64,000 nt of DNA from Cupriavidus sp. WKF15 (GCF_029278605.1 NZ_CP119573.1:1550001-1614000); one strand, 5' to 3'; positions 44,811-55,268 are shown, counted from the first letter of the stretch. Notes: generated by a model not told the origin, from the sequence alone. A program made the numbers and translations.

Positions 44811-44835
44811 CTGTCTCGAAATCAAGACGCGACAG
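44811..44835. promoter_or_regulatory. Candidate activator sites between the sigma-54 regulator and the permease
   Basis: Perfect dyad 'CTGTC'-N15-'GACAG' at 44811-44835, with a second dyad 'GAGAC'-N5-'GTCTC' at 44759-44773. Both sit in the 288-bp divergent gap, upstream of the permease, where enhancer sites for the adjacent activator would be expected. I found only a near-miss to the -24/-12 consensus ('TTGGCAGGGCACTTTCGG' at ~44958). These are candidates only. Confidence 0.35.
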
Positions 44836-45028
44836 GGTCGAAGCGGCAGGGAAACTGGCTGTAAGAGGCATATTCGTCACGTTTAATGCTGGCATGCTCC
44901 GTGCGAAGTCACCCGGTCCCCGGACGCGCGGCCTGGCCGCGCTGCCTGTCATGAATGAAATTGGCAGGGCACTTTCGGGCGCCGGGGCCTATATTTCCCA
45001 GACCAAGAACAATCCTCGCGGAGACTTC

Positions 45029-46420
45029 ATGTCCTTTGTGATCGTCGTTGCTGCCCTTGCATTCCTGATGCTTGCCGCCTATCGCGGCTACAGCGTCATC
45101 CTGTTCGCCCCGCTGGCCGCGCTCGGCGCCGTGCTGCTGACCGAGCCGTCGGCCGTGGCGCCAGCCTTTACCGGCATCTTCATGGAGAAGATGGTCGGTT
45201 TCGTGAAACTCTATTTCCCGGTGTTCCTGCTTGGCGCCGTGTTCGGCAAGGTGATCGAGCTGTCCGGCTACTCGCGCTCGATCGTCGCGGCCGCCATCCG
45301 CTATATTGGCAGCTCGCGCGCGAACGCGGTGATCGTTGCCGTGTGCGCGCTGCTGACCTATGGCGGCGTGTCGCTGTTCGTGGTCGTGTTCGCGGTCTAT
45401 CCGTTCGCGGCCGAGCTGTACCGGCAGAGCAATATCCCGAAGCGGCTGATGCCGGGTGCGATCGCGCTGGGCGCGTTCTCGTTCACGATGGATTCGCTGC
45501 CCGGTACGCCGCAGATCCAGAACATCATCCCGACCACCTTCTTCAAGACCACCGCATGGGCGGCCCCCGTCCTTGGCGTGGCCGGTGCGCTGTTCATCAT
45601 CGTGGTCGGCCTGGGCTACCTGGAATGGCGCCGCCGCGCCGCGATGGCGAAGGGCGAGGGCTATGGCACGTCGCTGCTGAATGAGCCGGAACCGGTGGAG
45701 ACGGCCCAGTTGCCCAACCCGCTGCTGGCCCTTGCGCCGTTGGTGCTGGTGGGTGTTGCCAACTTTGTGCTGACGCGCAAGATCCCGCAGTGGTACGGCG
45801 CCACCAGCGCGCTGGAACTGCCGGGGCTGGCCAAGCCGGTGACCATCCCGACCGCCTCCGTGGTTGCGATCTGGGCGGTGGAGGGCGCGCTGCTGCTGGG
45901 CATCCTGCTGGTGGTGGTGACCGCGTTCGGCACCGTGCGCCAGCGCTTTGCCGAAGGCAGCAAGACCGCCGTGGGCGGCGCGCTGCTGGCAGCCATGAAC
46001 ACCGCATCGGAATACGGCTTCGGTGGCGTCATCGCCGCGCTGCCGGGCTTCCTGGTGGTGGGCGACGCGCTGCGTGCCATTCCCAATCCGCTGGTCAACG
46101 CGGCGGTCTCGGTGAGCGCGCTGGCCGGCATCACCGGTTCGGCGTCGGGCGGCATGAGCATTGCGCTGGCAGCCATGGGCGACACCTTCATCCAGGGCGC
46201 ACAGGCGGCCGGCATCCCGCTGGAGGTGCTGCACCGCGTGGTGTCGATGGCCAGCGGCGGCATGGACACGCTGCCGCACAACGGTGCGGTGATTACGCTG
46301 CTGGCCGTGACCGGCCTTACGCACCGCGAGTCCTATCGCGACATCTTCGCCGTCACCATGATCAAGACGATGGCGGTGTTCTTCGTCATCCTGGTCTACT
46401 ACATGACCGGCCTGGTCTGA
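45029..46420 (+). CDS. GntP-family organic acid permease
   Basis: 463 residues, about 12-14 membrane helices, from the ATG at 45029 after 'CGCGGAGACTTC'. Family features: 'YRGYSVILFAPLAALGAVLL', 'MVGFVKLYFPVFLLGAVFGK', 'LLTYGGVSLFVVVFAVYPFA', 'FSFTMDSLPGTPQIQNIIPT', and late 'ITGSASGGMSIALAAMGDTF' and 'SGGMDTLPHNGAVITLLAVT'. The GntP family carries gluconate, 3-hydroxybutyrate and similar acids by proton symport. The divergent sigma-54 activator and the PHB-related genes elsewhere make hydroxy- or keto-acids plausible substrates, but this is inference. Confidence 0.9.
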   Translation: MSFVIVVAALAFLMLAAYRGYSVILFAPLAALGAVLLTEPSAVAPAFTGIFMEKMVGFVKLYFPVFLLGAVFGKVIELSGYSRSIVAAAIRYIGSSRANAVIVAVCALLTYGGVSLFVVVFAVYPFAAELYRQSNIPKRLMPGAIALGAFSFTMDSLPGTPQIQNIIPTTFFKTTAWAAPVLGVAGALFIIVVGLGYLEWRRRAAMAKGEGYGTSLLNEPEPVETAQLPNPLLALAPLVLVGVANFVLTRKIPQWYGATSALELPGLAKPVTIPTASVVAIWAVEGALLLGILLVVVTAFGTVRQRFAEGSKTAVGGALLAAMNTASEYGFGGVIAALPGFLVVGDALRAIPNPLVNAAVSVSALAGITGSASGGMSIALAAMGDTFIQGAQAAGIPLEVLHRVVSMASGGMDTLPHNGAVITLLAVTGLTHRESYRDIFAVTMIKTMAVFFVILVYYMTGLV

Positions 46421-46534
46421 CCATTTGCCGCATCAAAGCCCCTGGCGGTTCGCTGGCCTCTTGCGCTGACAAGGGGGAGCGGACCCACGCGATTCACCAT
46501 ACGTCCGCCGCGTGAGCCTGCCTTCTCCAGCGCC

Positions 46535-47659
46535 TCACGCCATCTGGCTGATCGTCTTCCGGAACCGGTTCAACGACAGCGCAAACAATACCGTCCCGAT
46601 CCCCAGCAGCGCCAGGAACGGCTTCCAGACCACATCCAGCCCCGCGCCGCGAAACAGGATGGCTTGCCCGAGCGAGACGAAATGCGTGGTGGGCGCCGCC
46701 AGCATGATGTCCTGCACGATCTGCGGCATGCTTTCGCGCGGCGTGTTGCCGCCCGAGAGCATCTGCAGCGGCAGCAGGACCAGCACCATCAGCATGCCGA
46801 ATTGCGGCATATTGCGTGCCACGGTCGCCAGGAAGATGCCCATTGCCGTCGTGGCGAACAGGTGCAGCGCCACCCCCGCCATAAATAGCAGCAGCGAGCC
46901 CTCGATCGGCACGTGCAGCGCGCCGCGCACCACCACCACCAGCGACAGCATGGCGGCCATCATCACCACCAGCCCCATCGACCACACCTTGGCCAGCATG
47001 ATCTCGGTCGGCGTGACCGGCATTACCAGCAAATGCTCGATGGTGCCGTGCTCGCGTTCGCGGATCAGCGCGGCGCCGGTCAGGATGATCGACAGCATCG
47101 TGACGTTGTTGATGATCTGCGTGAGCCCGCCGAACCATGACTGCGTCAGGTTCGGGTTGAAGCGCGCGCGCAGCGCAAGGTCCACCGGCGGGGTGGCGAC
47201 GCCCCGGTATCGCTGCACGAACTCGTTCACTTCGTCGGTGAAGATGCGCTGGATATAGCCGCTGCCGCTGAACGCCTGGGTCATGCGCGTGGCATCCACG
47301 TTGAGCTGCACGGCGGGCGCGCGGCCGGCCAGCACGTCGCGCTGGAAGTTGGGTGGGATGTCCAGCGTGAAGGTATAGTCGCCCGCGTCCATGCCCTTGT
47401 CCATCTGCGCGGGCGAGATCGGCCGCGGCGGCGCGAACTGGGGCGGATAGAACGCGGAGACGATGCGCTCGGCCAGCGGCGACGCATCTTCGTTGACCAC
47501 CGCGATGGGCGCCATGTGCAGCGTTTCCGGCACGGCCGTGGCGCCGCTGTAGACCGACACGCTGAAGACGTAGAAGATCAGCACCAGCATGGTCGGGTCG
47601 CGCACCAGGCTCCAGAGTTCCTTGATGCCGAGGCGGTAGATAGTGGCCAGGTGCCGCAT
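46535..47659 (-). CDS. ABC-2 type exporter permease
   Basis: 374 residues. An N-terminal helix ('ELWSLVRDPTMLVLIFYVFS'), a large periplasmic loop typical of the YhhJ/ABC2_membrane_3 group ('MAPIAVVNEDASPLAERIVS', 'YTFTLDIPPNFQRDVLAGR') and five C-terminal helices ('GGLTQIINNVTMLSIILTGA', 'MGLVVMMAAMLSLVVVVRGA', 'LQMLSGGNTPRESMPQIVQD'). It is the last gene of the export operon, 2 bp after the ATPase-permease gene, and would pair with the permease half of that protein to form the pore. Confidence 0.9.
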   Translation of the reverse strand: MRHLATIYRLGIKELWSLVRDPTMLVLIFYVFSVSVYSGATAVPETLHMAPIAVVNEDASPLAERIVSAFYPPQFAPPRPISPAQMDKGMDAGDYTFTLDIPPNFQRDVLAGRAPAVQLNVDATRMTQAFSGSGYIQRIFTDEVNEFVQRYRGVATPPVDLALRARFNPNLTQSWFGGLTQIINNVTMLSIILTGAALIREREHGTIEHLLVMPVTPTEIMLAKVWSMGLVVMMAAMLSLVVVVRGALHVPIEGSLLLFMAGVALHLFATTAMGIFLATVARNMPQFGMLMVLVLLPLQMLSGGNTPRESMPQIVQDIMLAAPTTHFVSLGQAILFRGAGLDVVWKPFLALLGIGTVLFALSLNRFRKTISQMA

Positions 47660-47661
47660 GG

Positions 47662-50409
47662 TCAGCGCTCCTGCTTTTTCAGCAGCGCCGCGGTGGCGGC
47701 GAAGATCACCGGCACGGCGACGAGCATTGGCCAGAACGATGCGCCCAGGTCATGCAGCCCCAGTGCCTTGTTGAATACGCCACGGCTGATGGTAAGCATG
47801 TGCGTGGCCGGGTAGGCCAGGCCGGCCAGCCGCGCGGATCCTTCCAGCGACGACACGGGCACCAGCATGCCGCAGAACTGCACGGCCGGGATCATGGTGC
47901 CGATGATCGCGAAGAACATCGCGGCGATCTGGCTGCGCGTGAACGTGGAGGCCAGCATGCCGATGCCGGTGGCGCAGAACGCATAGATCAGCGCGGCGAG
48001 CGTCAGCGTCGGGAAACTGCCCTTGACCGGCACGCCGAACACGGTGACCGCCAGCAAGGCCATCAGCAGGAAGTTGAACATGGCCAGTGCCACGTAGGGC
48101 AATTGCTTGCCCAGCAGGAATTCCGTGCGCGTGACCGGCGTCACGTACAGGTTGGTGATGGAGCCGAGCTCCTTTTCCCGCACCACGGCAAGCGCGGTCA
48201 GCATGGCCGGCAGCATCAGCAGCAGCAGCGGGATCACCGCCGGCACCATCGCGGGCAGGCTCTTCACGTCAGGGTTGTAGCGAAAGCGCGTTTCCAGCGT
48301 GGCGGCGCTCACGGCGTCCTGCCCGTAGCGGTGGCGCATCTGGTCGAGCAGCCAGCCCTGGTGCATGCCCTGCGCATAGCCCTGCACGGTCTCCGCGCGC
48401 GACGGCATGGAGCCGTCGATCCACACGCCGACCTGCGCCCGCGCGCCGCGCTGCACGTCGCGCGCGAAGCCGGGCGGAATCTCGATGGCCAGCGCCAGTT
48501 CGCCGCTGCGCAGGCGCCGGTCCAGGTCGGTGTAGTCCGTGACCGGCGGGCGCTCGATGAAATAGCGTGACCCCGACAGGTTCAGCGCATAGTCCTGGCT
48601 CAGCACGGTCTGGTCGTGGTCGAGCACGGCAAAGCGCAGGTCTTCCACGTCCATGCCGATGCCGTACCCCATCGCGAACAGCAGCACCAGCGAGCCGACC
48701 AGCGCGAGCGTGGCGCGCACCGGGTCGCGGCGCAGTTCGAGCGCTTCGCGCCACATATAGGTGAACGCGCGCTGCAGGCTGAAGCGCCGGCGCTGCGCGG
48801 CGGGCGCGGCGCTGATCGCGGGCGGCGCGGCCCTGGCGGGGGCTTCGGCCGGTACTTCGGCCGGCGCCGGCGCGCTCGCATCGGTCAGGTAGGCGATGAA
48901 TGCCTCTTCCAGCGTCGCGGCGCTGCGCCGGCGCACGAGGTCTGCCGGCGTGTCGCTGACCAGCACGCGGCCGGCGTGCATCAGCGAGATGCGGTCGCAG
49001 CGCTCGGCCTCGTTCATGAAGTGCGTGGAGATGAAGATGGTCACGCGCTCGTTGCGCGACAGGCCGATCAGCAGCCGCCAGAAGCTGTCGCGGGCGACCG
49101 GGTCCACGCCGGAAGTCGGTTCGTCCAGGATCAGGAGTTCCGGCCTGTGCACCATCGCCACGGCCAGCGACAGTCGCTGGCGGATGCCCAGCGGCAGGTT
49201 GGCCGGGAGCGTGTCGAGCACGTCGGACAGCGCAAAGCGCTCCACCATGTCGGCGACGCGCGCGGGGATTTCCGCGGCCGGCACCGCGAACAGCCGTGCA
49301 TGCAGTTCCAGGTTCTGCCGCACAGTCAGTTCGCCATACAGCGAGAACGCCTGCGACATATAGCCCACGCGCTTGCGGGTATCGATATCCTTCGGATCGA
49401 TCTCATGGCCGAACAGCCAGGCCTGGCCTTCGCTGGCCGGCAAGAGGCCGGTCAGCATCTTCATCGTGGTGGACTTGCCGCAGCCGTTGGAGCCCAGGAA
49501 GCCGAAGATCTCGCCTCGGCGGATGCGGAAGCTGACCTTGTCCACGGCGACGAAATCGCCGAAGCGCATGGTGAGGTCCCTGGCCTCGATGGCGATGTCC
49601 GCTTCGTCGCCAGCTTCCAGCGGCGTGATGGTGACTTCGGTGTGCCCGCGCCGTCGCGATTCCGGCAGCAGAGCGATGAACGCAGCTTCGAGCGATGTGG
49701 TGCCGGTACGCGCGAGCAGTTCGGCGGGGGGGCCGGTATCGAGCACCCGGCCGGCATCCATGGCCACCAGCCAGTCGAAGCGCTGTGCCTCGTCCATATA
49801 GGCCGTGGCGACGATCACGCTCATGGCGGGGCGCGTGGTGCGGATGCGGGCGATCAGCTCCCAGAACTGCGCGCGTGCGAGCGGATCCACGCCGGTGGTC
49901 GGCTCGTCCAGGATCAGCAGGTCGGGGTCGTGGATCAGTGCGCAGCACAGCCCGAGCTTCTGCTTCATGCCGCCGGACAGCTTGCCGGCCGGGCGGGCCA
50001 GGAACGGGTGCAGGCCCGTGCTGCGCGTCAGGTCGTCGATGCGCCGGCGGCGCTCGGCGTCGTCATGCCCGAACAGGCGCCCGAAGAAGTGCAGGTTTTC
50101 TTCCACCGACAGCGTCGGATAAAGGTTCTTGCCGAGGCCCTGCGGCATGTAGGCGATGCGCGGGCAGACGGCGTCGCGGTGCTTGCGGCTGCGCATGTCG
50201 CCGCCGAAGGTTTCCACCACGCCTTCCTGTACCGCGCGCGCGCCGGACAGCAGCGACAGCAGGCTCGACTTGCCCACGCCGTCGGGGCCGATCAGCCCGA
50301 TCATGCGGCCCGCCGGCAGGTCGAGGCCGATGCCGTCCAGCGCCACCGTCTTGCCGTACTTCAGGCTGACGCCGGCGAGCCGGGCGACCGGGGGCAGGGC
50401 GGCATCCAT
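47662..50409 (-). CDS. Double-ATPase/permease ABC exporter subunit (RbbA/YhiH type)
   Basis: 915 residues from the ATG at 50409, 2 bp after the adaptor stop. Domain order: ATPase 1 (~10-240; Walker A 'GPDGVGKSS', signature '[11 protein letters not shown]', Walker B '[13 protein letters not shown]'), ATPase 2 (~275-510; Walker A 'GSNGCGKST', degenerate signature '[11 protein letters not shown]', Walker B '[13 protein letters not shown]'), Pro/Ala linker, then an ABC-2 membrane domain (~550-915) with a periplasmic loop and about six helices. The degenerate second signature is characteristic of RbbA-type proteins. Two fused nucleotide-binding domains plus one membrane domain explain why only one further permease is needed. 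Genomic context argues for drug or solute export rather than a ribosome role. Confidence 0.93.
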   Translation of the reverse strand: MDAALPPVARLAGVSLKYGKTVALDGIGLDLPAGRMIGLIGPDGVGKSSLLSLLSGARAVQEGVVETFGGDMRSRKHRDAVCPRIAYMPQGLGKNLYPTLSVEENLHFFGRLFGHDDAERRRRIDDLTRSTGLHPFLARPAGKLSGGMKQKLGLCCALIHDPDLLILDEPTTGVDPLARAQFWELIARIRTTRPAMSVIVATAYMDEAQRFDWLVAMDAGRVLDTGPPAELLARTGTTSLEAAFIALLPESRRRGHTEVTITPLEAGDEADIAIEARDLTMRFGDFVAVDKVSFRIRRGEIFGFLGSNGCGKSTTMKMLTGLLPASEGQAWLFGHEIDPKDIDTRKRVGYMSQAFSLYGELTVRQNLELHARLFAVPAAEIPARVADMVERFALSDVLDTLPANLPLGIRQRLSLAVAMVHRPELLILDEPTSGVDPVARDSFWRLLIGLSRNERVTIFISTHFMNEAERCDRISLMHAGRVLVSDTPADLVRRRSAATLEEAFIAYLTDASAPAPAEVPAEAPARAAPPAISAAPAAQRRRFSLQRAFTYMWREALELRRDPVRATLALVGSLVLLFAMGYGIGMDVEDLRFAVLDHDQTVLSQDYALNLSGSRYFIERPPVTDYTDLDRRLRSGELALAIEIPPGFARDVQRGARAQVGVWIDGSMPSRAETVQGYAQGMHQGWLLDQMRHRYGQDAVSAATLETRFRYNPDVKSLPAMVPAVIPLLLLMLPAMLTALAVVREKELGSITNLYVTPVTRTEFLLGKQLPYVALAMFNFLLMALLAVTVFGVPVKGSFPTLTLAALIYAFCATGIGMLASTFTRSQIAAMFFAIIGTMIPAVQFCGMLVPVSSLEGSARLAGLAYPATHMLTISRGVFNKALGLHDLGASFWPMLVAVPVIFAATAALLKKQER

Positions 50410-50411
50410 GG

Positions 50412-51482
50412 CTACTGCGGCACCTTCACCGCCAGGTTGGCCGGCCATTCCGCCTTCGGGTCGAGCTTGACCCACGCCACGCCGGGCACGCCGGTCTTGA
50501 CCTGCTTGAGGTGCTTCCTGAGCAGTTCACGGTCGATCTGGGCCTTGACGCGGAACATCAGCTTCTCGCGCTCGCTGGCCGTCTCGACGGTCTTGGGCGT
50601 GAACTGCGCGGTGCTGGCCACGAACGAGACCGTGGCGGGGATCACGTAGCCGGGCGCGGCATCGAGCAGGATGCGCGCCTCGGCCCCCAGTGGCACGCGG
50701 CCGGCCACGGTCGCGGGCAGGAAGAGGGTCATGTACACATCCGACAGGTCGACCAGGTTCAGCACCTTGCCGCCAGCGCCGAGCACTTCGCCGGGCTGGG
50801 CGATGCGGTACTGCACGCGCGCGTCGCGCGGCGAGGTGAGCTGGCTGTCGGCGATGTCCGCCTCGATGCGCGCCACGGTGGCCTTGGCCGCGATGATGGC
50901 CGAGCGTGTGCCGACGAGCTGCGCGCGCGCCGCCTCGATGGCGGCCTGCGCGGCGGCCACCTGCGCCTTCGACGCCGCCACGGCCGCCTGGGCGCTGCGC
51001 ACGCGCGCGCGGTCATCGTCGAGTTCCTGGATCGACGAGGCGCCTTCGCGCGACAGCGTGCTCGAACGCGACAGGCGGCGCTGGGCCGCGTCCAGTTCGC
51101 TCTCGCGCTGCGCCACGACCGCCTGGGCCGCGGCCTTGTCGCTTTCGCGCACGGCAACCTGCGCTTGCGCGCTGGCGGCGGTATTGACCGCCTGTTGTTC
51201 CTGCGCGCGCGCCTCGTCGCGCTGCGCTTCGAGCACCTGGACCTGCATGCGCGCGAGCGGCGCGCCGGCGGCAACGAAATCGCCTTCATTGACGAGGATG
51301 GTGTCGATGCGTCCGGCGAGCTTGGTCGCCACGTCGATCTGGGTGGCCTCGATGCGGCCGTTGCCGCTGGCGAAGCCCGGGCCGGGACCGGTTTCGCGCA
51401 TGGCATTCCAGCCATACACGCCTGCCGCGACGGCCAGCGCCACGGCGGCGAAGGGAATCAGCTTGCTGGCAGGGAATCTCAT
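50412..51482 (-). CDS. HlyD-family periplasmic adaptor (membrane fusion protein)
   Basis: 356 residues. N-terminal anchor ('[18 protein letters not shown]'), lipoyl-like half '[20 protein letters not shown]', a long alpha-hairpin (about 85-215, Ala/Gln/Arg-rich: '[16 protein letters not shown]', '[20 protein letters not shown]'), return lipoyl half '[20 protein letters not shown]' and beta-barrel '[20 protein letters not shown]'-type strand. It bridges the ABC exporter to the outer-membrane factor. The ATG overlaps the stop of the outer-membrane factor gene (ATGA at 51479-51482). Confidence 0.93.
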   Translation of the reverse strand: MRFPASKLIPFAAVALAVAAGVYGWNAMRETGPGPGFASGNGRIEATQIDVATKLAGRIDTILVNEGDFVAAGAPLARMQVQVLEAQRDEARAQEQQAVNTAASAQAQVAVRESDKAAAQAVVAQRESELDAAQRRLSRSSTLSREGASSIQELDDDRARVRSAQAAVAASKAQVAAAQAAIEAARAQLVGTRSAIIAAKATVARIEADIADSQLTSPRDARVQYRIAQPGEVLGAGGKVLNLVDLSDVYMTLFLPATVAGRVPLGAEARILLDAAPGYVIPATVSFVASTAQFTPKTVETASEREKLMFRVKAQIDRELLRKHLKQVKTGVPGVAWVKLDPKAEWPANLAVKVPQ

Positions 51483-53032
51483 GATGGCTTGTCTGGGAAT
51501 GGGAGCGGCGCGGGCATGCCGGCAGTCTCGTCAGTTTCGTCAGTCTCGTTAGCGTAGACGCGCGTGCCGCCGCCCAGCGCGGTGTAAAGGGCGACGCGGC
51601 TCGACAGCAGTGCGCGGCGGGTCTGCACCAGCAGCTGCTGCGCGCCCAGCAGGTCGCGCTGGGCATCCAGCACTTCCAGGTAGGGCGTGGCGCCGTTGTC
51701 GTAGCGCAGCCTCGCCAGCCGCTCGCGTTCGGCCTGAAGCTCCAGCGTGGCCTGCAGGTCGGTGACCTGTTCGGCCAGGCGCTCGCGCGCGGAAAGCGCG
51801 TCCGAGACATCGCGGAAGGCGGCCTGGATGGTCTTCTCGTACTGGACGATGGCCTGGTCGCGCCGCACCTCGGCCAGCTTCAGGTTGTTGCGGTTGCGCC
51901 CGGCATCGAAGATCGGCACGGACAGCGACGGGCCGAAGCTCCAGGCGCGGCTGGGGCCGGTGAACAGATTGTCCAGTTCCACACTGGCCGTACCGAAGGT
52001 GCCGGTCAGCGTGATGCGCGGGAAAAACGCGGCGCGCGCGGCGCCGATATTCGCGTTGGCGGCGGCAAGCTGGTGTTCCGCGGCGACGATGTCGGGGCGG
52101 TTGGTCAGCAGTTCGGAAGGCAGCCCGGGCGCCATGTCGCGCAGCACGATACTGTCGTCGAAGCGGCCGCTCTGCGGGGACAGCGGGGGCAGGGCCACCG
52201 GCGCGCCGACCAGCAGCGCCAGCGCATTGGCCTGCGCCGCGCGTTCCTGCCGCAGTTGCGAACCAAGCGTGCTCGCCTGGCGCCACAGGGCTTCTACCTG
52301 CGTCAGGTCGAACTTGGAGGTCGAGCCCATTTCGTAGCGCCGCCGGAAGATGCGCAGCGACTCCGCGCGCGAGGCAATGGTCTGGTCCGTGAGTTCGATG
52401 CGCTCGTCCAGCTCGCGCAGCACCAGGTAGCCGTTGGCGACCTGGCCGATCAGGCTGACGGTGGCCGCTTCGCGCGCGGCATCGGTGGCCAGGTAGTTCT
52501 CGAGCGCGGCGTCCTTCAGGCTGCGCACGCGGCCCCAGAAGTCGAGCTCCCACGCATTCATGCCGACACCGGCCTCGAAATCGTTCAGGGTCAGCGGGCG
52601 CCCGGTGGGGCTGAAGTCACCCGGCGTGCGCGAGCGCGTGGCGCTGGCGCTCACGCCGATGGTCGGAAACTGTTCCGAGCGCTGGATGCCGTACAGTGCT
52701 TGCGCCTCTTCGACGCGCAGCATCGCCGCACGCAGGTCGCGGCTATTGGCCAGGGCCTGGTCGATCAGCGCCCGCAGCGCCGGGTCGGCGAAGAAATCGC
52801 CCCAGGCGGTCGCGGCGGCGGGCGAGGGCAGCGTGGCGCCGGCTTCCGCGCCGGCATAGGTGGCGGGGACTGGCGCGGCGGGCCGTTCCAGCGGCGGCGC
52901 CATCGACACGCAGGCGGACAATGCCATGGCCAAGGCGGCTACCGTGGCGGCAGCCGGCCGTGGCGGGGAGTTTCGGGGTGGCAGTGGCTGCCGGAGTGTG
53001 CGGGCGGATCGTCTGGGAAGCACTGCACCCAT
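51479..53032 (-). CDS. NodT-type outer-membrane efflux lipoprotein
   Basis: 517 residues. A signal peptide ends in the lipobox 'MALSAC' (Cys at ~41), followed by '[10 protein letters not shown]'. Two OEP repeats: '[20 protein letters not shown]' with '[20 protein letters not shown]', and '[20 protein letters not shown]' with '[20 protein letters not shown]'. '[20 protein letters not shown]' is the classic NodT/OprM strand. The C-terminus carries a short acidic repeat '[10 protein letters not shown]', an insertion beyond the usual end. It forms the outer-membrane channel of the exporter. Confidence 0.95.
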   Translation of the reverse strand: MGAVLPRRSARTLRQPLPPRNSPPRPAAATVAALAMALSACVSMAPPLERPAAPVPATYAGAEAGATLPSPAAATAWGDFFADPALRALIDQALANSRDLRAAMLRVEEAQALYGIQRSEQFPTIGVSASATRSRTPGDFSPTGRPLTLNDFEAGVGMNAWELDFWGRVRSLKDAALENYLATDAAREAATVSLIGQVANGYLVLRELDERIELTDQTIASRAESLRIFRRRYEMGSTSKFDLTQVEALWRQASTLGSQLRQERAAQANALALLVGAPVALPPLSPQSGRFDDSIVLRDMAPGLPSELLTNRPDIVAAEHQLAAANANIGAARAAFFPRITLTGTFGTASVELDNLFTGPSRAWSFGPSLSVPIFDAGRNRNNLKLAEVRRDQAIVQYEKTIQAAFRDVSDALSARERLAEQVTDLQATLELQAERERLARLRYDNGATPYLEVLDAQRDLLGAQQLLVQTRRALLSSRVALYTALGGGTRVYANETDETDETAGMPAPLPFPDKPS

Positions 53033-53035
53033 CGC

Positions 53036-53200
53036 TCAGCCTCGGAGCGACGGGTCCTGTGGCCTGCGGCGGGTCTGGATCGGGACGCGCCGCGGCGCGC
53101 GCTTGGGCAGACGCCGCAGTGCGGCGCGGGTCAGGACAACGGAGACGATGGCCGGGATGGCAAGGAAGGCGACGGCGTATACAAGGACTGGGGCGCTCAT
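53036..53200 (-). CDS. Small single-helix membrane protein at head of the export operon
   Basis: 54 residues: 'MSAPVLVYAVAFLAIPAIVS', continuing 'VVLTRAALRRLPKRAPRRV', an N-terminal hydrophobic helix followed by a very basic tail. It lies only 3 bp upstream of the outer-membrane factor start, so it is translated with the operon. I do not recognise a family. It could be a small regulatory subunit of the exporter or a leader whose translation affects the next gene. The ATG at 53200 is the only one that places a helix at the start. Confidence 0.5.
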   Translation of the reverse strand: MSAPVLVYAVAFLAIPAIVSVVLTRAALRRLPKRAPRRVPIQTRRRPQDPSLRG

Positions 53201-53584
53201 TTGCGTTTTCCGGTAATTAACTACAACATTACTGTAATGATCTTGCGGCCCCTGCTTCTTGATAAAAATCAAGGCGTTCCGGACCGGCCGCGCTGCTGCG
53301 GGACGCAGGGCCCCCGCCAGGATCGAACGCAGCGGGTGCGCAAGGGCGGCAGGACAGCCGGGTCGACAAAACCGGCGCGCCGCCACCATGGCGTGGAGCA
53401 GGACTACAGGACTGTGGGGAAGTCGTCGCCAGACATCGGGCTTCGCACGCTGCGCGGCGGCGTGGGCAGCGAGGCGATCACGCGTCATTCAGCACGGCGG
53501 CCAATGCCTGGCGCGCCGCGCTCATGCCGGATGCGGTGCGGGACCCTGGCGAGCCTGTCGCTCGCGGGTCCCGCCAAGCTCGGC
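53201..53584. other. Promoter region of the export operon
   Basis: No gene is supported. The part next to the operon (53200-53260) is AT-rich and holds the dyad at 53228-53238. The rest is GC-rich without structure I can assign. Confidence 0.5.
53228..53238. promoter_or_regulatory. Perfect 11-bp palindrome in the export operon promoter
   Basis: 'ATTACTGTAAT' is a perfect dyad 28 bp upstream of the first start of the operon, followed on the minus strand by 'GTTGTAGTTAATTACC'. TetR- and MarR-type repressors of efflux operons bind such dyads, but no such regulator gene is adjacent. Confidence 0.45.
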
Positions 53585-54010
53585 TCAGCTTGACTTCGGC
53601 TTGAGCAGGCTGCCCGCCTCCTGCAGGTTCTGCTGGGCACGGTTGCCGATCACGGCCATGGCGTCGGCTTGCGACTTGCGGGCCATCTCTGCCAGTTCGC
53701 GCATGTTCTCCAGGGCCTGGTGCAGCGCCTTCTGCACGAACTCGTTCTGCCTGGTCATGGCCTCCGCCGGGTTGCCGCCGGCTGTCATCTGCTGCGCCGC
53801 GGACTGGATCTGCTGCATGGCCTGGCTGAAGATCTCGGCCTGCTTCTGCATCAGGGCCTGCATGCCCTCATAGGCGAGCTTGTTCGCTTCGCCAAGCGCC
53901 TCGATGTCCTTGCGCCGTGCTTCCATCACGGCGCCCATGTCCATGCCGGGAAGCTGGAATTGCTCGAGCATCTTGGTGAAGTCCGTGAATGGGTTGGGAG
54001 GGGTAGTCAT
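53585..54010 (-). CDS. Phasin family protein, third copy
   Basis: 141 residues from the ATG at 54010 (upstream sequence has no homology). Helical, with the short phasin pattern 'FTDFTKMLEQFQLPGMDMGA', 'RRKDIEALGEANKLAYEGMQ', 'ALMQKQAEIFSQAMQQIQSA', 'NEFVQKALHQALENMRELAE' and 'MARKSQADAMAVIGNRAQQN'. This is the PhaP/TIGR01985-like type rather than the longer PhaP1 type at 17.1 kb. It ends with 'LLKPKSS'. Monocistronic, between two unrelated operons. Confidence 0.88.
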   Translation of the reverse strand: MTTPPNPFTDFTKMLEQFQLPGMDMGAVMEARRKDIEALGEANKLAYEGMQALMQKQAEIFSQAMQQIQSAAQQMTAGGNPAEAMTRQNEFVQKALHQALENMRELAEMARKSQADAMAVIGNRAQQNLQEAGSLLKPKSS

Positions 54011-54234
54011 GCGGTTACTCCTTGTCATCGGGGGAAATCGGAGGGGCGGTTCGTACTGCATGTCTACGAATACTCTAGGTGGTGTAGGGGGCGGCCGGCA
54101 AGGAGAGGGAGGGGGGAGCAGCATCTGGAAGGACGGCAAAACAGGCAAGCATCGCTGGTTGCGCGGCGCACGCTTGCCCTGGTTTGCCGCCTTCGGCAGA
54201 TCGTGCCCGAAGGCGAGCGACGGCCGGACGAGGC

Positions 54235-55188
54235 TCAGAGATCCAGGACCAGCCGCTGCGCCTTGCTGCGCGACACGCATAGCATGATCGTCTTCTGCGC
54301 AGCCTTTTCCTCGTCGCAGAGGTAGTTGTCGCGGTGGTCCGCTTCGCCTTCGATAATGGCCGTCTCGCAGGTCCCGCAGATTCCTTCACGGCACATGCAT
54401 TCCACCTTGACGCCGGCCTTCTCGATCACGCGCAGGAGCGTGTCGTCGGGGCCGACCTGCAGGGTCAGTCCGCTCTTGCGCAGCGTCACCTCGAAGGCTC
54501 CGCCAGTCGCATCGACCTCGTTGCGGAACTGCTCGAAGTGAATGCGCGAAGCGTCCCAGCCGGCGGCCCGGGCAGCATTGATGACGGCGTCGTTGAGCGC
54601 GGACGGGCCACAGACGTAGACGTGGGCGTCCGCCGGCTGGTTGGCAATCAGAACGGCGATGTCGAGCTGGACGCCGGTGTCGCTCTCGTATTGATGCCAT
54701 TGGCCCGGGCTCAGCATGGCTGGCAGCGTGTCGAGAAACGCGGCGCTGGCGCGGTTGCGGAAGCAGTAGTGCAGCTCGAAAGCGGCGCCCTGGCGCTTGA
54801 GCGTCTGGATATGCGTCATGAACGGCGTGATACCGATGCCGCCGGCGATCAGCAGGTGCTTGCCGGCGCCCTGGTGCAGGGCAAACAGGTTGCCTGGGCG
54901 ACCGATCTCCAGCTCGTCGTGCTCGCGCACGGACTCGTGCAGAAAGCGGGAGCCGCCGCGCGAGGCTTCCTCGAGCCGGACGCTGATCTGGTAGCGGCTG
55001 TCGTCGTTGAGAGCGCTGGTCAGGGAATAGGCGTTGCGGTAGCGGCCGTTGTCCATGTGGACGACGATGTGGCTGCCGCTCTCGAAGGCGGGCAGCGCGT
55101 CGCCGTCGCATGGCTGCAAGGTGAAACGCTTGATGCCGGCGGCAAGTTGCTCGATGCGGCCGACGCGCACGCGGAGGGTGTCGTTCAT
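54235..55188 (-). CDS. Rieske-oxygenase reductase (FNR-like with 2Fe-2S ferredoxin domain)
   Basis: 317 residues from the ATG at 55188. Flavin domain: 'GSHIVVHMDNGRYRNAYSLT' (R-x-Y-S flavin motif), NAD domain: 'HLLIAGGIGITPFMTHI' and 'YVCGPSALNDAVINAA', and a C-terminal plant-type [2Fe-2S] domain with Cys ligands in 'CMCREGICGTC' and 'IMLCVSRSK'. Order and length match CntB/YeaX and vanillate-demethylase reductases. It should pass electrons from NAD(P)H to the Rieske oxygenase encoded at 61901-63022. It is the last gene of the operon, far from its partner, which is unusual. Confidence 0.93.
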   Translation of the reverse strand: MNDTLRVRVGRIEQLAAGIKRFTLQPCDGDALPAFESGSHIVVHMDNGRYRNAYSLTSALNDDSRYQISVRLEEASRGGSRFLHESVREHDELEIGRPGNLFALHQGAGKHLLIAGGIGITPFMTHIQTLKRQGAAFELHYCFRNRASAAFLDTLPAMLSPGQWHQYESDTGVQLDIAVLIANQPADAHVYVCGPSALNDAVINAARAAGWDASRIHFEQFRNEVDATGGAFEVTLRKSGLTLQVGPDDTLLRVIEKAGVKVECMCREGICGTCETAIIEGEADHRDNYLCDEEKAAQKTIMLCVSRSKAQRLVLDL

Positions 55189-55268
55189 TGCGGAACCTCG
55201 GGAATGCAAGTAGGGAGGGAGGACCGGCGGGGTGCCGGTCCTCGTGGGCGGAGGGCGTCGGGCCGGGA

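Noticed and set aside
44955..44978. Sigma-54 promoter ahead of the GntP gene
   Set aside because: 'TTGGCAGGGCACTTTCGG' has the GG element but TC instead of GC at the -12 position, so I do not list it as a promoter.
47662..50409. Reading the RbbA-type protein as a ribosome-associated factor
   Set aside because: The operon contains adaptor, outer-membrane channel and a second permease, so export is the better call.
48616..50649. Very long open frame antisense to the ABC exporter
   Set aside because: It mirrors a GC-rich gene, has His/Arg/Gly-heavy composition and no domain; the opposite strand has full ABC motifs.
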